Source: Curvibacter sp. (lineage in GTDB: Bacteria; Pseudomonadota; Gammaproteobacteria; Burkholderiales; Burkholderiaceae_C). Taken from it: a stretch of 10,986 bases of DNA. Location: NCBI GenBank assembly GCA_003500955.1, contig DNQP01000163.1:1-10986 (forward strand), in the 5' to 3' direction. Shown here piece by piece: positions 1 through 6,284 of the stretch. The notes below the pieces were generated by a model, which saw nothing but the letters and a program-made list of their open reading frames with translations, made no database searches and was not told the DNA's origin. Made by a program: the position numbers and the translations under genes. Each line of letters begins with the position of its first letter. Position 1 is the stretch's first letter.

Positions 1-909
1 GACCGCGTTGAACAGGACGTCGCGCAAGCCACTGTCGTGCGTGCCGCCGGCGCTGGTCGGAATCAGGTTGACGTAGCTCTCGCGCACGGGCTGGCCGTCC
101 TCGGTGAAGGCCACGGCCCAGGCCGCGCCCTCCCCCTCGGCAAAGCTGTCGTTATTGTCGGCATAGCCCTCGCCCTCGAAGAGCGGGATCACCGGGTCGG
201 CCGGCAGGGTCTGCATCAGGTAGTCACGCAGGCCGCCCTTGTACAACCAGGTCTGGGTGTCCTTGGTCTTCTCCACCGTCAGCGTCACTGTGACGCCGGG
301 CATGAGCACGGCCTTGCTGCGCAGCAGGTGGGTGAGTTCGCCTATGGGCAGGGCAACAGACTCGAAATACTTCGCGTCGGGCCAGACGCGCACCGTCGTG
401 CCCTGTTTGCGATCACCCGCGGCCTGGGCGCGGGTCTGCAACGGCTCGATCACGTCGCCGCCCGAGAAAGCCAGCGTGGCCACCTTGCCCTCGCGGTGGG
501 TGCTGACCTGCAGGCGCTTGGCCAGCGCATTGGTCACCGACACCCCCACGCCGTGCAGGCCACCTGAGAAGCTGTAGGCCCCGCCCTGGCCCTTGTCGAA
601 TTTGCCGCCCGCGTGCAGGCGGGTGTAGACCAGCTCGATCACCGGGGCCTTTTCTTCCGGATGCAATCCAAACGGAATACCGCGCCCGTCGTCCTCGACG
701 CTGACCGAGCCGTCGGCGTGCAGGATGACGGCGATCTTCTTGCCGTGGCCGGCCAGGGCCTCGTCGGCCGCGTTGTCCAGCACTTCCTGGATGATGTGCA
801 GCGGGTTGTCCGTCCGGGTGTACATGCCCGGGCGCTGCTTGACCGGCTCCAGTCCCTTGAGGACGCGGATGGAACCTTCGGAATATTCGGGGGTAGGTTT
901 GACAGCCAT
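1..909 (-). CDS. parE: DNA topoisomerase IV subunit B (ParE), N-terminal part, cut by window edge
   Basis: Encodes the ATPase subunit of topoisomerase IV, which pairs with ParC to decatenate replicated chromosomes. The visible 303 residues begin MAVKPTPEYSEGSIRVLKGL and read without a stop to base 1, so the C-terminal half lies outside the window. The GHKL ATPase fold is clear. E42 (catalytic base) and N46 lie in EVLDNAADEA, D73 and G75-G77 in VEDDGRGIP, and the glycine-rich ATP lid is at about 112-124 (YSFSGGLHGVGVS). The transducer domain starts near residue 210. The PEYSEGSIRVLKGLEPVKQRPGMY opening and the LHAGGKFD lid are ParE-type rather than GyrB-type. The ATG at 907-909 has no Shine-Dalgarno; a TACAAT hexamer lies 8 nt upstream. 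Divergent from an MFS transporter gene. ParE versus GyrB rests on recall of family sequences. Confidence 0.95.
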   Translation of the reverse strand, partial: MAVKPTPEYSEGSIRVLKGLEPVKQRPGMYTRTDNPLHIIQEVLDNAADEALAGHGKKIAVILHADGSVSVEDDGRGIPFGLHPEEKAPVIELVYTRLHAGGKFDKGQGGAYSFSGGLHGVGVSVTNALAKRLQVSTHREGKVATLAFSGGDVIEPLQTRAQAAGDRKQGTTVRVWPDAKYFESVALPIGELTHLLRSKAVLMPGVTVTLTVEKTKDTQTWLYKGGLRDYLMQTLPADPVIPLFEGEGYADNNDSFAEGEGAAWAVAFTEDGQPVRESYVNLIPTSAGGTHDSGLRDVLFNAV

Positions 910-917
910 GGCGCGGA

Positions 918-923
918 ATTGTA
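918..923 (-). promoter_or_regulatory. Putative -10 element of parE (near-leaderless)
   Basis: Read on the minus strand the hexamer is TACAAT, five of six matches to TATAAT. Its 3' end is 8 nt from the parE ATG, so a start point 6-8 nt downstream would give almost no 5' leader. No good -35 box is visible at the usual distance; that position falls against the 942-959 palindrome. Confidence 0.45.
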
Positions 924-941
924 GACCCAGTCCACGCAATC

Positions 942-959
942 ACTGGATGAACATCCAGT
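942..959. promoter_or_regulatory. 18-bp perfect palindrome, LexA/SOS-box-like
   Basis: ACTGGATGAACATCCAGT has two 8-bp arms and a 2-bp centre. It has the CTG-N10-CAG spacing of a proteobacterial LexA box, although the arms are CTGG/CCAG rather than CTGT/ACAG. It lies about 33 bp upstream of the parE start, over the expected -35 region, and 53 bp upstream of the MFS start. LexA identity is inference; another dimeric regulator could bind here. Confidence 0.4.
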
Positions 960-1000
960 TACATTCCCGTCGGCCGTCGGCAAGCGGGCAGCGGATTGGC

Positions 1001-1006
1001 TACAGT
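1001..1006 (+). promoter_or_regulatory. Putative -10 element of the MFS transporter gene (leaderless)
   Basis: TACAGT, four of six matches to TATAAT, ends exactly 6 nt before the ATG at 1013, which would place the transcription start on or next to the A of the start codon. No Shine-Dalgarno precedes the ATG. No clear -35 box. Confidence 0.35.
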
Positions 1007-1012
1007 GCGGCG

Positions 1013-2227
1013 ATGAGCACCAAGAAACTTCCCATGGCCCAGGTTCTGATCTGCGGCGCCATGATCGTCACTCTCTCCATGGGCATACGCCACGGCTTCG
1101 GCCTCTGGCTGCAACCCGTCACCCAGACCCAGGGCTGGACCCGCGAGACCTTCGCCTTCGCCATGGCCATCCAGAACCTGACCTGGGGCTTTGCCGGCAT
1201 CTTCGCCGGCATGCTGGCCGACCGGTTCGGCGCCTTCAAGGTCATCATCGGCGGCGCCATCCTCTACGCGCTGGGCCTCATCGGCATGGCCCATGCCCCC
1301 ACCCCGCTGATGTTCGCGCTGAGCTGCGGCGTGCTGATCGGCATGGCTCAGGCCGGCACCACCTATGCCGTGATCTACGGAGTGATCGGCCGCAACGTCA
1401 GCATGGACAAGCGCTCCTGGGCCATGGGCGTGGCCGCGGCGGCCGGCTCCTTCGGCCAGTTCCTGATGGTGCCGGTCGAGGGCTGGCTCATCAGCGGCCT
1501 GGGCTGGCAGCAGGCCCTGGTCGCGCTGGGCATGGCGGCGCTGCTCATCGTGCCGCTGGCCTGGGGCCTGCACGAACCCGGCTTTGCCAGCGGCGCGCCC
1601 GTTAAGCGCGAGCAGTCCATCCTGCAGGCCCTGCGCGAGGCCTTCGCCTACCCGAGCTTCCAGCTTCTCATGGCGGGCTATTTCGTCTGCGGCTTCCAGG
1701 TGGTCTTCATCGGCGTGCACATGCCCAGCTATCTGAAAGACCACGGGCTCTCGCCACAGGTCGCCAGCTACTCCCTGGCCCTGATCGGCCTCTTCAACGT
1801 CTTCGGCACCTATGCCGCGGGCACGCTGGGTCAGCGCCTGGCCAAGCGCAAGATCCTGGCCTTCATCTACTTCGCGCGCGCCATCGCCATCACCCTCTTC
1901 CTGCTGGCGCCGCTTACACCCTTGAGCGTCTACATCTTCTCGGCCGTCATGGGGGTGCTCTGGCTGTCCACGGTGCCGCCGACGAACGCCATCGTGGCCC
2001 AGATCTTCGGCGTGGCCCACCTGTCCATGCTGGGCGGCTTCGTCTTCTTCAGTCACCAGATTGGCAGCTTCATGGGCGTGTGGCTCGGCGGCTACCTCTA
2101 CGACCAGACGGGCAGCTACGACATCGTCTGGTACATCGCCATCGCCTTGGGCGTGGCCGCGGCCCTGATCAACCTGCCGGTGCGCGAAGCCGCGATCCGC
2201 CGCCAGGCCGAGGGAGCCCACGCATGA
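1013..2227 (+). CDS. Major facilitator superfamily transporter, monocarboxylate/oxalate-formate-like
   Basis: A 404-residue inner-membrane secondary transporter with about 12 hydrophobic segments in two halves split by a charged central loop near residues 185-205 (HEPGFASGAPVKREQ). The loop between the second and third helices carries the MFS signature GMLADRFGAFKV (residues 66-77). The N-terminal RHGFG and GWTRETFAFAMA segments resemble the oxalate/formate antiporter and monocarboxylate branch of MFS, so a small organic anion is a reasonable guess, but the substrate cannot be read from sequence. The frame stays open upstream to 725, but that would overlap parE by nearly 200 bp and add non-membrane sequence, so ATG 1013 is chosen. 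ATG 1034 (M8) is an alternative. The stop overlaps the ATG of a 44-aa membrane peptide. Confidence 0.85.
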   Translation: MSTKKLPMAQVLICGAMIVTLSMGIRHGFGLWLQPVTQTQGWTRETFAFAMAIQNLTWGFAGIFAGMLADRFGAFKVIIGGAILYALGLIGMAHAPTPLMFALSCGVLIGMAQAGTTYAVIYGVIGRNVSMDKRSWAMGVAAAAGSFGQFLMVPVEGWLISGLGWQQALVALGMAALLIVPLAWGLHEPGFASGAPVKREQSILQALREAFAYPSFQLLMAGYFVCGFQVVFIGVHMPSYLKDHGLSPQVASYSLALIGLFNVFGTYAAGTLGQRLAKRKILAFIYFARAIAITLFLLAPLTPLSVYIFSAVMGVLWLSTVPPTNAIVAQIFGVAHLSMLGGFVFFSHQIGSFMGVWLGGYLYDQTGSYDIVWYIAIALGVAAALINLPVREAAIRRQAEGAHA

Positions 2228-2358
2228 AGCTGAAGTCGCACACACGCCACGCGCTGGCCTGGGCTGCGGCCCTGGTGCTGCTGCTGGCCGTGTTCGCGCT
2301 CTACACGCGGCCGGATTTCCTGGTGACCCTGGCGGACCAGCTCTGGGCCTGCTTCTAG
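2224..2358 (+). CDS. Small single-pass membrane peptide coupled to the MFS gene
   Basis: A 44-residue reading frame whose ATG overlaps the MFS stop codon as ATGA, the usual arrangement for translational coupling. A basic N-terminus (MKLKSHTRHA) is followed by one strong hydrophobic helix (about 11-26, LAWAAALVLLLAVFAL) and a short amphipathic tail ending in WACF, so an N-in inner-membrane topology is expected. No family is recognised. Its placement suggests an accessory subunit or stabiliser of the transporter, which is inference. It could be a chance ORF, but the tight overlap, basic-hydrophobic organisation and lack of any competing frame favour a real gene. Confidence 0.6.
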   Translation: MKLKSHTRHALAWAAALVLLLAVFALYTRPDFLVTLADQLWACF

Positions 2359-2406
2359 CCCCCGGCACCTCGGGAATCCCTGCATCCTGCGGTACGGGCC
2401 GCATGG

Positions 2407-2412
2407 CACACT
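2407..2412 (+). promoter_or_regulatory. Putative -10 element of the SDR gene (leaderless)
   Basis: CACACT, four of six matches to TATAAT, ends exactly 6 nt before the ATG at 2419, the same geometry as at the MFS gene. No Shine-Dalgarno is visible before the ATG. Weak on its own; supported mainly by the recurring layout. Confidence 0.3.
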
Positions 2413-2418
2413 CAAGCC

Positions 2419-3237
2419 ATGACCATGAAGACCTTCATCCTGACCGGCGCGTCCGACGGTATCGGTGCTGAAATGGCGCGCCAGTTGGCGCAGCGGCTTG
2501 GCGCCGAGGCCGGCCTGGTGCTGGCGGCGCGCAAGCCAGCCGCGCTCGAAGAGGTGGCCAGCCAGTGCCGCAGCCACGGTAGCGAGGTGCTGGTCGCACC
2601 GACCGATGTGAGCGACCCGGACCAATGCCGCAAGCTCGTCGAGCGCGCCGTGGAGCGCTTCGGCTGGCTCGACGTGCTGGTCAACAACGCCGGCGTCTCG
2701 GCCCAGGCCCTGTTCGAGGAGGTGCAGACCGAACACCTGGGCTGGTACGAGGACCTGATGCGCGTGAACCTCTGGGGCTCGGTCTGGTGCACACACGCTG
2801 CCTTGCCCCACCTCAAGGCCAGCCGCGGCCAGATCGTGGCCGTGTCCTCGCTGGCCGGTCTCGTGGGCGTGCCGGGGCGCACCGCCTACAGCGCGAGCAA
2901 GTTCGCCATGACGGGTTTCTTCGAAGCGCTGCGTGCCGAACTCAAGGGTGCGGGAGTTAGCGTCACCACGGCCTACCCCGGCGTGGTCGCCACCGAGATC
3001 CGCTACCGCGGCTACAACGCCGCAGGTCAGCCCGCGGGCAAAAGCGGCCTGAAGGAGGACGACGCCATGTCGGTGGAGGAATGTGCCCGGCTCATCCTGG
3101 CCGGCATGGACGCGCGCCGGCGCGAAGTGGTGATGACGTCCAAAGGCAAGCTGGGGCGCCTGCTCAAGTTGCTCGCACCGGGCCTGGTGGAGAGGATGGC
3201 CCTGGCCGCGCTCAAGGACGAGGTCAAGCCCCGATGA
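2419..3237 (+). CDS. Short-chain dehydrogenase/reductase (SDR), classical type
   Basis: A 272-residue cytoplasmic NAD(P)-dependent oxidoreductase with a Rossmann fold. Visible classical SDR motifs are TGASDGIG (9-16, cofactor binding), D63 in the TDV motif, NNAG (89-92), structural N117 (RVNLWG), catalytic S143/S144 (AVSS) and the YxxxK pair Y157/K161 in YSASK. PGVVATEI follows at 187-194. R38 and K39 after the second strand (LAARKP) suggest NADP(H) preference. The C-terminal extension, with REVVMTSKGKLGRLLKLLAPGLVERM, resembles SDRs of the DHRS7/YqjQ kind that often act on lipid or steroid-like substrates; the substrate is unknown. Starts are ATG 2419 or in-frame ATG 2425. Its stop overlaps the ATG of the methyltransferase gene, so the two are probably co-translated. 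Confidence 0.88.
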   Translation: MTMKTFILTGASDGIGAEMARQLAQRLGAEAGLVLAARKPAALEEVASQCRSHGSEVLVAPTDVSDPDQCRKLVERAVERFGWLDVLVNNAGVSAQALFEEVQTEHLGWYEDLMRVNLWGSVWCTHAALPHLKASRGQIVAVSSLAGLVGVPGRTAYSASKFAMTGFFEALRAELKGAGVSVTTAYPGVVATEIRYRGYNAAGQPAGKSGLKEDDAMSVEECARLILAGMDARRREVVMTSKGKLGRLLKLLAPGLVERMALAALKDEVKPR

Positions 3238-3803
3238 ACGCCCTGCCGCACGGGGCCGAGGCGCCCTCGGCCTGGGTGCAGCGCTGGTCCCACTTGGTAC
3301 GTCCAGGCGGCACGGTGCTCGACGTGGCCTGCGGCCAGGGGCGCCACCTGCGCTGGTTCGCGCAGCGTGGCCACCCGGTCACGGGCGTGGACCGATCCCC
3401 CGAGGCCGTCGCCGCCGCGGCCGCTCTGGGCACGGCCATCGAGGCCGACATCGAGAACGGCCCCTGGCCTCTGATGCGGGGTGGCCAAGCGCAGCGCTTC
3501 GACGCGGTGATCGTCACCAACTACCTCTGGCGCGCGCTGTTTCCCACCCTGCTGGCCAGCCTGACCCCGGGCGGGATCCTGATTTACGAAACTTTTACCG
3601 CCGGCAACGAGACGGTGGGCAAGCCCTCACGGCCGGATTTCCTGCTGCAGCCTGGCGAGCTCTTGCGCGTCTGCGCCGGTTTACGCGTGGTGGCCTACGA
3701 GAACGGCTACCTCGCCATGCCTGAACGGTATGTCCAGCGCATCGTGGCCGTGAACGAGACCGGCGTGTCCACGGCGGGCGCGCCCCTGCGTTATTCCCTG
3801 TAA
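3234..3803 (+). CDS. Class I SAM-dependent methyltransferase
   Basis: A 189-residue protein with the Rossmann-like methyltransferase core. Motif I is VLDVACGQGR (28-37), the acidic residue after strand two is D53 (GVDRSP), an acidic ADIE segment follows at 71-74, motif post-I/II is FDAVIVTNYLWR (89-100), and TPGGILIYETF spans 111-121. The pattern YLWRALFP...PGGILIYETF...GNE is shared with TehB-like small methyltransferases. The methyl acceptor is unknown. The start is ATG 3234, overlapping the SDR stop as ATGA; in-frame upstream codons from 3081 lie wholly inside the SDR gene and give no extra conserved sequence. A palindrome and the dapA promoter follow the stop. Confidence 0.85.
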   Translation: MNALPHGAEAPSAWVQRWSHLVRPGGTVLDVACGQGRHLRWFAQRGHPVTGVDRSPEAVAAAAALGTAIEADIENGPWPLMRGGQAQRFDAVIVTNYLWRALFPTLLASLTPGGILIYETFTAGNETVGKPSRPDFLLQPGELLRVCAGLRVVAYENGYLAMPERYVQRIVAVNETGVSTAGAPLRYSL

Positions 3804-3804
3804 G

Positions 3805-3817
3805 CCGGTCTGACCGG
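3805..3817. repeat. 13-nt palindrome CCGGTC-T-GACCGG upstream of dapA
   Basis: Perfect 6-bp arms around a single T, starting 2 nt after the methyltransferase stop and ending 21 bp before the dapA -10 hexamer, so it touches the expected -35 region. Its core GGTCTGACC recurs at 6231-6239. It could be an operator or a small repeat element; its role is unknown. Confidence 0.4.
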
Positions 3818-3838
3818 TGGCCGGGCGACCTTGCTCGG

Positions 3839-3844
3839 TAGAAT
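3839..3844 (+). promoter_or_regulatory. Putative -10 element of dapA
   Basis: TAGAAT matches TATAAT at five of six positions and lies 37 nt upstream of the dapA ATG, giving a leader of about 30 nt. No convincing -35 box at 16-18 bp spacing. This suggests dapA has its own promoter rather than relying only on the upstream SDR-methyltransferase unit. Confidence 0.45.
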
Positions 3845-3881
3845 GCACCATTCGCCTGAACTCAACTTCCCTCCCTCGGAC

Positions 3882-4778
3882 ATGACTTCCTCTACACGCC
3901 AGATCACCGGCAGCATCGTGGCCCTCGTCACCCCCCTGCACGAGGACGGTAGCGTCGACTACCCCACGCTGCGCAAACTGATCGACTGGCACGTCGCCGA
4001 AGGCACGGACTGCATCGGCGTCGTCGGCACCACGGGCGAATCGCCCACCGTCAACGTCGAAGAGCACTGCGAAATCATCCGCGTCTCGGTCGAACAGGCC
4101 AAGGGCAAGGTACCCATCATGGCCGGCTGCGGCGCCAACTCCACGGCCGAGGCCATCGAGCTGGCGCGCTTCGCCAAGAAGGTCGGTGCCGACTGCCAGC
4201 TGCAGGTCGTGCCCTACTACAACAAGCCCACGCAGGAAGGCCAGTTCCTGCACTTCAAGGCCATCGCCGAAGCCGTGGGCGACCTGCCCATGGTTCTGTA
4301 CAACGTGCCCGGCCGCACCGTGGCCGATATGGCGCACGACACCGTGCTGCGCCTGGCCCGGGTGCCGGGCATCGTCGGCATCAAGGAAGCGACGGGCAAT
4401 ATCGAACGCGCCCAGTGGCTGATCCGCGAGGCCCCCCAGGGTTTTGCCATCTACTCGGGCGACGACCCGACCGCCGTGGCCCTCATGCTCTGCGGCGGCC
4501 ATGGGAACGTCAGCGTCACGGCCAACGTCGCCCCGCGCGCCATGCACGAGCTCTGCGTGGCGGCGATGGCCGGCGACGTGAAGCGCGCCATGGAGATCCA
4601 GTTCAAGCTCATGCCGCTGCACAAGCAGCTCTTCATCGAGCCCAACCCCATCCCCGTCAAGTGGGCCCTGCAGCGCATGGGCCGCTGTGGCGGTGCGCTG
4701 CGCCTGCCCATGACGCCGCTGACGCCGGCCAACCAGCCTGTGGTCGAGTCCGCACTGCGTGCTGCTGGCGTGCTCTGA
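3882..4778 (+). CDS. dapA: 4-hydroxy-tetrahydrodipicolinate synthase
   Basis: Condenses pyruvate with aspartate semialdehyde, the first committed step of diaminopimelate and lysine synthesis, in the cytoplasm as a TIM-barrel homotetramer. The 298-residue protein has the family signature [11 protein letters not shown] (46-56) with T50/T51, the YYNKP motif (112-116), catalytic Y140 (VLYNVPGRT), R145, and the Schiff-base lysine K168 in [14 protein letters not shown] at 191-195 and [12 protein letters not shown] at 205-216 complete the active-site face. Length is close to the family norm of about 290. ATG 3882 gives the usual short N-terminus. The upstream in-frame ATG at 3843 overlaps the -10 hexamer and is unlikely. 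The stop TGA shares its A with the ATG of a 3-codon mini-frame that leads into bamC. Confidence 0.97.
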   Translation: MTSSTRQITGSIVALVTPLHEDGSVDYPTLRKLIDWHVAEGTDCIGVVGTTGESPTVNVEEHCEIIRVSVEQAKGKVPIMAGCGANSTAEAIELARFAKKVGADCQLQVVPYYNKPTQEGQFLHFKAIAEAVGDLPMVLYNVPGRTVADMAHDTVLRLARVPGIVGIKEATGNIERAQWLIREAPQGFAIYSGDDPTAVALMLCGGHGNVSVTANVAPRAMHELCVAAMAGDVKRAMEIQFKLMPLHKQLFIEPNPIPVKWALQRMGRCGGALRLPMTPLTPANQPVVESALRAAGVL

Positions 4779-4787
4779 TGCTCTCTT

Positions 4788-4792
4788 GAGGA
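4788..4792 (+). promoter_or_regulatory. Shine-Dalgarno of bamC, decides the TTG start
   Basis: GAGGA lies 8 nt before the TTG at 4801, ideal spacing. It is the clearest ribosome binding site in the window and supports a rare TTG start over the upstream GTG at 4759. It overlaps the stop codon (4787-4789) of a 3-codon mini-frame that begins on the dapA stop. Confidence 0.75.
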
Positions 4793-4800
4793 AACCTCCG

Positions 4801-5880
4801 TTGAAATCTGCATCGAAACTGGCCCTGCTGGGCCTGACCCTGTTGCTGTCCGCTTGCGCGGCCCTCGAAGGCGACAAGGTCGACTACAAGGCCGCCGCCA
4901 AGGCACCGTCCCTGTCCATCCCGCCGGACCTCACCCAGTTGCCGCGCGACACGCGCTACACCACGCCGGGCGCTACCGTCAGTGCCACGGGCTACCAGAA
5001 CGCCAGCCAGGCCCCGGGCAATACCGTGGCCTCGGTCTTCGCGGGCATGCGCCTGGAAGGCCAGGGTGCGCAGCGCTGGCTTGTGGTGGACCAGCCGCCC
5101 GAGAAGCTCTGGCCCGATCTCAAGGCCTTCTGGCAGGAGACCGGCCTGCCGCTGGTGATGGAAGATCCGAAGCTCGGCATCATGGAGACCGACTGGGCCG
5201 AGAACCGCGCCAAGCTGCCGCAGGACTTCATCCGCCGCACCCTGGGCGCCATCCTCGACAACCTGTTCTCCACCGGCCTGCTGGACAAGTACCGCACCCG
5301 CCTGGAGCGCACGGCGGCGGGCGGCACCGAGATCTACATCAGCCACCGCGGCCTGGCCGAAGTGGTGCGCCCGGACAGCCCCACCAAGACCACCTGGCAG
5401 CCGCGCGCCAGTGACACCGAGATGGAAGTGGAGATGCTGCGCCGCCTGATGATCAAGCTCGGCGCCAGCGGCCCGCAGGCTGCCCAGCAGGTGGCCGCCG
5501 TGGCGCCGCGCCCGACGGTCAGGGTGGAGCAGCGCGAAGGCCAACCCGTGGTGCTGGTCAGCGAAGGCTTCGACCGTGCCTGGCGCCGTGTCGGCCTGAC
5601 GCTGGACCGCACGGGCTTCACCGTCGAGGACCGCGACCGCAGCCAAGGCGTCTACTACGTGCGCTATGTGGAGCCGCGTGCACCCGGCGAGGAAGAGCCC
5701 GGCTTCTTCAGCCGCCTTTTCAGCGGCACGCCCAAGGACAAGACGCCGCAGAAGTACCGCATCACCGTGCGCAGCGCGGCCGACAGCAGCACGGTCGCCG
5801 TGCTCAACGCCGACGGTGCCCCCGAATCCTCGGACGCCGCGAGGCGCATCCTGCAGGTGATCGCCGACGACCTGCGCTGA
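4801..5880 (+). CDS. bamC: Outer membrane protein assembly factor BamC (NlpB), lipoprotein
   Basis: Lipoprotein subunit of the BAM complex that folds beta-barrel proteins into the outer membrane. The 359-residue protein has a lipoprotein signal peptide with a basic start, a hydrophobic stretch and lipobox LSAC with lipidated C19. An extended N-terminal segment follows (about 24-60, containing VDYKAAAKAPSLSIPPDL, the BamD-binding part in BamC). Next are two helix-grip domains at about 90-220 (EKLWPDLKAFWQETGLPLV, METDWAENR) and 241-359 (DRAWRRVGLTLDRTGFTVEDRDRSQG). TTG is chosen because of GAGGA 8 nt upstream and because it gives a normal signal peptide. An in-frame GTG at 4759 would place 14 residues before it and overlap dapA. 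The dapA-bamC order is the same as in E. coli. The 3' end meets a strong terminator. Confidence 0.92.
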   Translation: MKSASKLALLGLTLLLSACAALEGDKVDYKAAAKAPSLSIPPDLTQLPRDTRYTTPGATVSATGYQNASQAPGNTVASVFAGMRLEGQGAQRWLVVDQPPEKLWPDLKAFWQETGLPLVMEDPKLGIMETDWAENRAKLPQDFIRRTLGAILDNLFSTGLLDKYRTRLERTAAGGTEIYISHRGLAEVVRPDSPTKTTWQPRASDTEMEVEMLRRLMIKLGASGPQAAQQVAAVAPRPTVRVEQREGQPVVLVSEGFDRAWRRVGLTLDRTGFTVEDRDRSQGVYYVRYVEPRAPGEEEPGFFSRLFSGTPKDKTPQKYRITVRSAADSSTVAVLNADGAPESSDAARRILQVIADDLR

Positions 5881-5893
5881 GTCTGCCGCCGCC

Positions 5894-5912
5894 CCTGCAC
5901 ACCCCGTGCAGG
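5894..5912 (+). other. Hairpin just before the bamC terminator
   Basis: Perfect 7-bp stem CCTGCAC/GTGCAGG with a 5-nt loop, beginning 13 nt after the bamC stop and ending 3 nt before the terminator. It may protect the bamC mRNA end or assist termination. Confidence 0.55.
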
Positions 5913-5915
5913 ACG

Positions 5916-5945
5916 AAAAAAAGCCACCTTGCGGTGGCTTTTTTT
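5916..5945. terminator. Bidirectional intrinsic terminator between bamC and the lipoprotein gene
   Basis: A7-GCCACC, loop TTGC, GGTGGC-T7: a perfect stem of 13 bp if the A/T tracts are counted, with a U-run on both strands. It sits between two convergent genes and can end transcription from both sides. Best-formed terminator in the window. Confidence 0.93.
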
Positions 5946-5960
5946 GCTGATGCGGACAGC

Positions 5961-6176
5961 TTACTGCTTGGCCGGCTCGGCGGCGGGGGCAGCGGCCGGA
6001 GCGGCAGCGGGAGCAGCGGCGGGTGCCGAAGCGTCAGCCGGAGCGGGAGCGGCAGCGGGGGCCGGGGCAGCGGCGGGTGCGGGAGCGGCGGCGGGAGCAG
6101 CGGCTTCTTCCTTCTTGCCACAAGCGGCCAGGGCAGCAGCGGCGATCACGGCAGCGAGAACGAGAGACTTGTTCAT
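5961..6176 (-). CDS. Small Ala/Pro-rich lipoprotein, function unknown
   Basis: A 71-residue protein: MNKSLVLAAV start, hydrophobic helix, then lipobox LAAC with the predicted lipidated C19, followed by GKKEE. The rest (about 25-71) is almost only Ala and Pro in AAPAP-type repeats, ending in AAEPAKQ. This is expected to be an extended, disordered periplasmic or envelope tether. No enzyme domain. Lysines after the cysteine (GKK) do not give the Asp inner-membrane retention signal, so outer-membrane sorting is possible. The frame is open upstream to 6335 but the MNK start gives a proper signal peptide. There is no strong Shine-Dalgarno. Convergent with bamC across a shared terminator. The tandem GCN/CCN codons make the repeat number likely to vary between strains. 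Confidence 0.75.
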   Translation of the reverse strand: MNKSLVLAAVIAAAALAACGKKEEAAAPAAAPAPAAAPAPAAAPAPADASAPAAAPAAAPAAAPAAEPAKQ

Positions 6177-6229
6177 TTTGTATCTATCTGATGCGAAGTT
6201 GATGACATTTTCCGGAGAACCACCGACTT

Positions 6230-6260
6230 GGGTCTGACCCGCCGGTGCAAGCAAACCGGC
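6230..6260 (-). other. Two adjacent palindromes in the lipoprotein 5' leader
   Basis: GGGTC-T-GACCC (6230-6240) and GCCGGT/ACCGGC with an 8-nt loop (6241-6260) lie side by side between the TATAAT hexamer and the lipoprotein start. In the mRNA they would form stem structures in a leader of about 100 nt. The first shares GGTCTGACC with the palindrome at 3805-3817. Confidence 0.45.
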
Positions 6261-6284
6261 TCGCGCCGGCCTGCTTAGCCACAG

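Noticed and set aside
725..1012. N-terminal extension of the MFS transporter
   Set aside because: Would overlap parE by nearly 200 bp in the opposite strand and adds no membrane segment; ATG 1013 gives a normal MFS length.
959..2404. Long open frame on the minus strand opposite the MFS gene (481 codons)
   Set aside because: Composition is dominated by His, Gln, Asp, Gly and Arg as expected from reading GC-rich coding DNA antisense; no domain; the plus-strand protein is a clear MFS transporter.
4759..4800. Upstream GTG start for bamC
   Set aside because: It would put 14 extra residues before the signal peptide and lacks a ribosome binding site, while TTG 4801 has GAGGA at 8 nt.
3681..4877. 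Long open frame on the minus strand opposite dapA (398 codons)
   Set aside because: Shadow of dapA, whose active-site motifs are all present on the plus strand; it also crosses the dapA-bamC junction.
4657..5646. Minus-strand open frame opposite bamC (329 codons)
   Set aside because: Antisense shadow of a well-supported lipoprotein gene; no recognisable motif.
5961..6176. CRISPR-like or satellite repeat in the GCN/CCN-rich stretch
   Set aside because: Units are short, degenerate and in frame as Ala/Pro codons after a lipoprotein signal peptide; there are no spacers.
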